Source: Pseudonocardia parietis
Lineage (GTDB): Bacteria; Actinomycetota; Actinomycetes; Mycobacteriales; Pseudonocardiaceae
Reading direction: 5' to 3'
Length of the DNA stretch: 64,000 nt
Assembly: GCF_017876315.1 (NCBI RefSeq)
Contig: NZ_JAGINU010000001.1
Span: 2,480,001-2,544,000, forward strand
Shown here: piece after piece, positions 62,981 to 64,000 of the stretch
Layout: each line of letters starts with the position of its first letter
How positions within the stretch are numbered: position 1 is the first letter of the stretch
Position numbers and translations under genes: made by a program
Notes under the pieces: generated by a model
What the model saw: the letters and a program-made list of their open reading frames with translations, nothing else
The model's database searches: none
What the model was told of the DNA's origin: nothing

Positions 62981-63048
62981 CACGGCTCCCCGGGGGAGCA
63001 CGACGAGCTGGAGAACGGCCCCGCGACCCGGGGCCGGAGGAGGAACCG

Positions 63049-64000
63049 ATGGCAGGAACCGAACGTCCGGCCGGGGGGCTGCCCGCGACGCCGTCCTACG
63101 ACCTGGTGGTGGTCGGTGGCGGGATCGTCGGCCTGGCCACCGCCTACGCCGCGGCGCGGGCCGGTCGCAGCGTCGCCGTCGTCGAGCGGGAGCAGCGGCT
63201 GGCGGACCACCAGACCGGCAACAACTCGAACGTGATCCACTCCGGCCTGTACTACGCGCCGGGCGGCTACAAGGCCCGCCTCGCGGTGGCCGGCTGTGCG
63301 GAGACCGTCGCGTTCTGCCGCGAGCACGACCTGCCGCACCAGGTGTGCGGGAAGCTCGTCGTGGCGACCGAGCCCGAGGAGCTGCCCCGGCTCGACGAGC
63401 TGGCCCGCCGCGGTGCGGCCAACGGGGTCGAGAACCACCGGCTCGACGAGCACGGCATCGCCGAGTACGAGCCGGACGTCCGTGGCCTGGCCGCGCTGTG
63501 GGTGCCGTCCACCGGCATCACCGACTACCGCGCGATCGCCGGGAAGCTGGGCGAGCTGGTCGAGAAGAACGGCGGCGAGGTGCACCTCGGCCGCGCGGTG
63601 ACCGGGTTCGCGCGGCGGCCGTCCGACGTGGTGGTGCGTACCGATCACGGCGACGTTCTCGGGTCCCGCGTGGTCGTCTGCGGCGGGCTGCGCTGCGACG
63701 AGCTCGCGCGGCTGGCCGGCGCCGACCCGGGCGTGCGGATCGTGCCGTTCCGCGGCGAGTACTCCGGGTTCTCCGAGCGGGCCGCCTCGCTGGTCCGCGG
63801 CCTGATCTACCCGGTGCCGGACCCGGCGTTCCCGTTCCTCGGGGTGCACGCCACCCGGGGGATCGACGGCGACGTGCACGCCGGTCCGAACGCCGTCCTC
63901 GCGATGGCCCGGGAGGGCTACTCCTGGAGCTCGGTGAACGTTCGCGAGCTCGCCGGCACGCTGCTGTACCCCGGGACTCTCAAGATCGCGAAGAAGCACT
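63049..64000 (+). CDS. lhgO: L-2-hydroxyglutarate oxidase, C-terminus off the window
   Basis: The visible 317 residues show an FAD-binding start (YDLVVVGGGIVGLATAYAAA), the substrate/FAD block DHQTGNNSNVIHSGLYYAPG, and PFRGEYSGF. This is the pattern of LhgO/L2HGDH, which oxidises L-2-hydroxyglutarate to 2-oxoglutarate. A strong GGAGGAGG precedes the ATG. Mycobacteria have era near here instead. Confidence 0.9.
   Translation, partial: MAGTERPAGGLPATPSYDLVVVGGGIVGLATAYAAARAGRSVAVVEREQRLADHQTGNNSNVIHSGLYYAPGGYKARLAVAGCAETVAFCREHDLPHQVCGKLVVATEPEELPRLDELARRGAANGVENHRLDEHGIAEYEPDVRGLAALWVPSTGITDYRAIAGKLGELVEKNGGEVHLGRAVTGFARRPSDVVVRTDHGDVLGSRVVVCGGLRCDELARLAGADPGVRIVPFRGEYSGFSERAASLVRGLIYPVPDPAFPFLGVHATRGIDGDVHAGPNAVLAMAREGYSWSSVNVRELAGTLLYPGTLKIAKKH

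Overview
The window is high-GC DNA with dense, often overlapping genes and many GTG starts, typical of an actinobacterium. The long run rsfS - gpgP-like - octT-like - degV - comEA - comEC - holA - rpsT - lepA, followed later by sir/cysH, hemW, hrcA, dnaJ, phoH and ybeY, follows the order known from mycobacteria (Rv2421c to Rv2366c) but is interrupted by many accessory genes. Gene content and style suggest Pseudonocardia or a close relative in the Pseudonocardiaceae; this is inference from layout, not a database match. No tRNA, rRNA or CRISPR array was seen.

Region 1 to 5112 is an accessory island on the minus strand. It carries two neighbouring proteins with a RHIM-like (GIQVG) amyloid signalling core, a membrane-anchored partner between them, and the start of a further gene. 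An IS3-family element (708 to 2013, 3-bp CTG duplication) has inserted exactly inside the RHIM-like core of one of them; joining the flanks restores an open frame of 522 codons. A sugar O-acetyltransferase pseudogene with two frameshifts follows.

Region 5227 to 15856 is regulatory and catabolic: a divergent XRE regulator/methionine aminopeptidase pair with two operator-like palindromes; an alpha/beta hydrolase, an AcoR-type activator and a zinc alcohol dehydrogenase that share an upstream dyad; a TetR regulator facing a cytochrome P450 with its ferredoxin; a methyltransferase; and a MaoC hydratase.

Region 16028 to 33137 is mostly core: ribosome silencing factor, methylglucose-lipopolysaccharide enzymes, an FGGY kinase, DegV, DNA-uptake proteins ComEA/ComEC, threonine synthase under a SAM (S-box) riboswitch, HolA, S20, LepA, then MarR, a quinone-oxidoreductase-like enzyme, a sirtuin and a crotonase.

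Region 33540 to 49958 is again accessory: an FAD/NAD(P)-binding protein behind an RHVDL-type leader peptide, a TauE/SafE exporter, a membrane-anchored trypsin-like protease with a zinc ribbon, a mosaic pseudogene built of protease and cysN pieces, an IS701-family element (39065 to 40498, CTAA duplication) with a frameshifted transposase tail, a DUF262 defence-type protein followed by a truncated PIN toxin, and several lineage-specific genes including a duplicated DUF4253 start.

Region 50064 to 64000 is the assimilatory sulfate operon (leader peptide, sir, zinc-ribbon protein, cysH, cysD, cysN; minus strand), divergent from hemW-hrcA-dnaJ-rsmE-phoH-ybeY-corC-like and a partial L-2-hydroxyglutarate oxidase that runs off the right edge.
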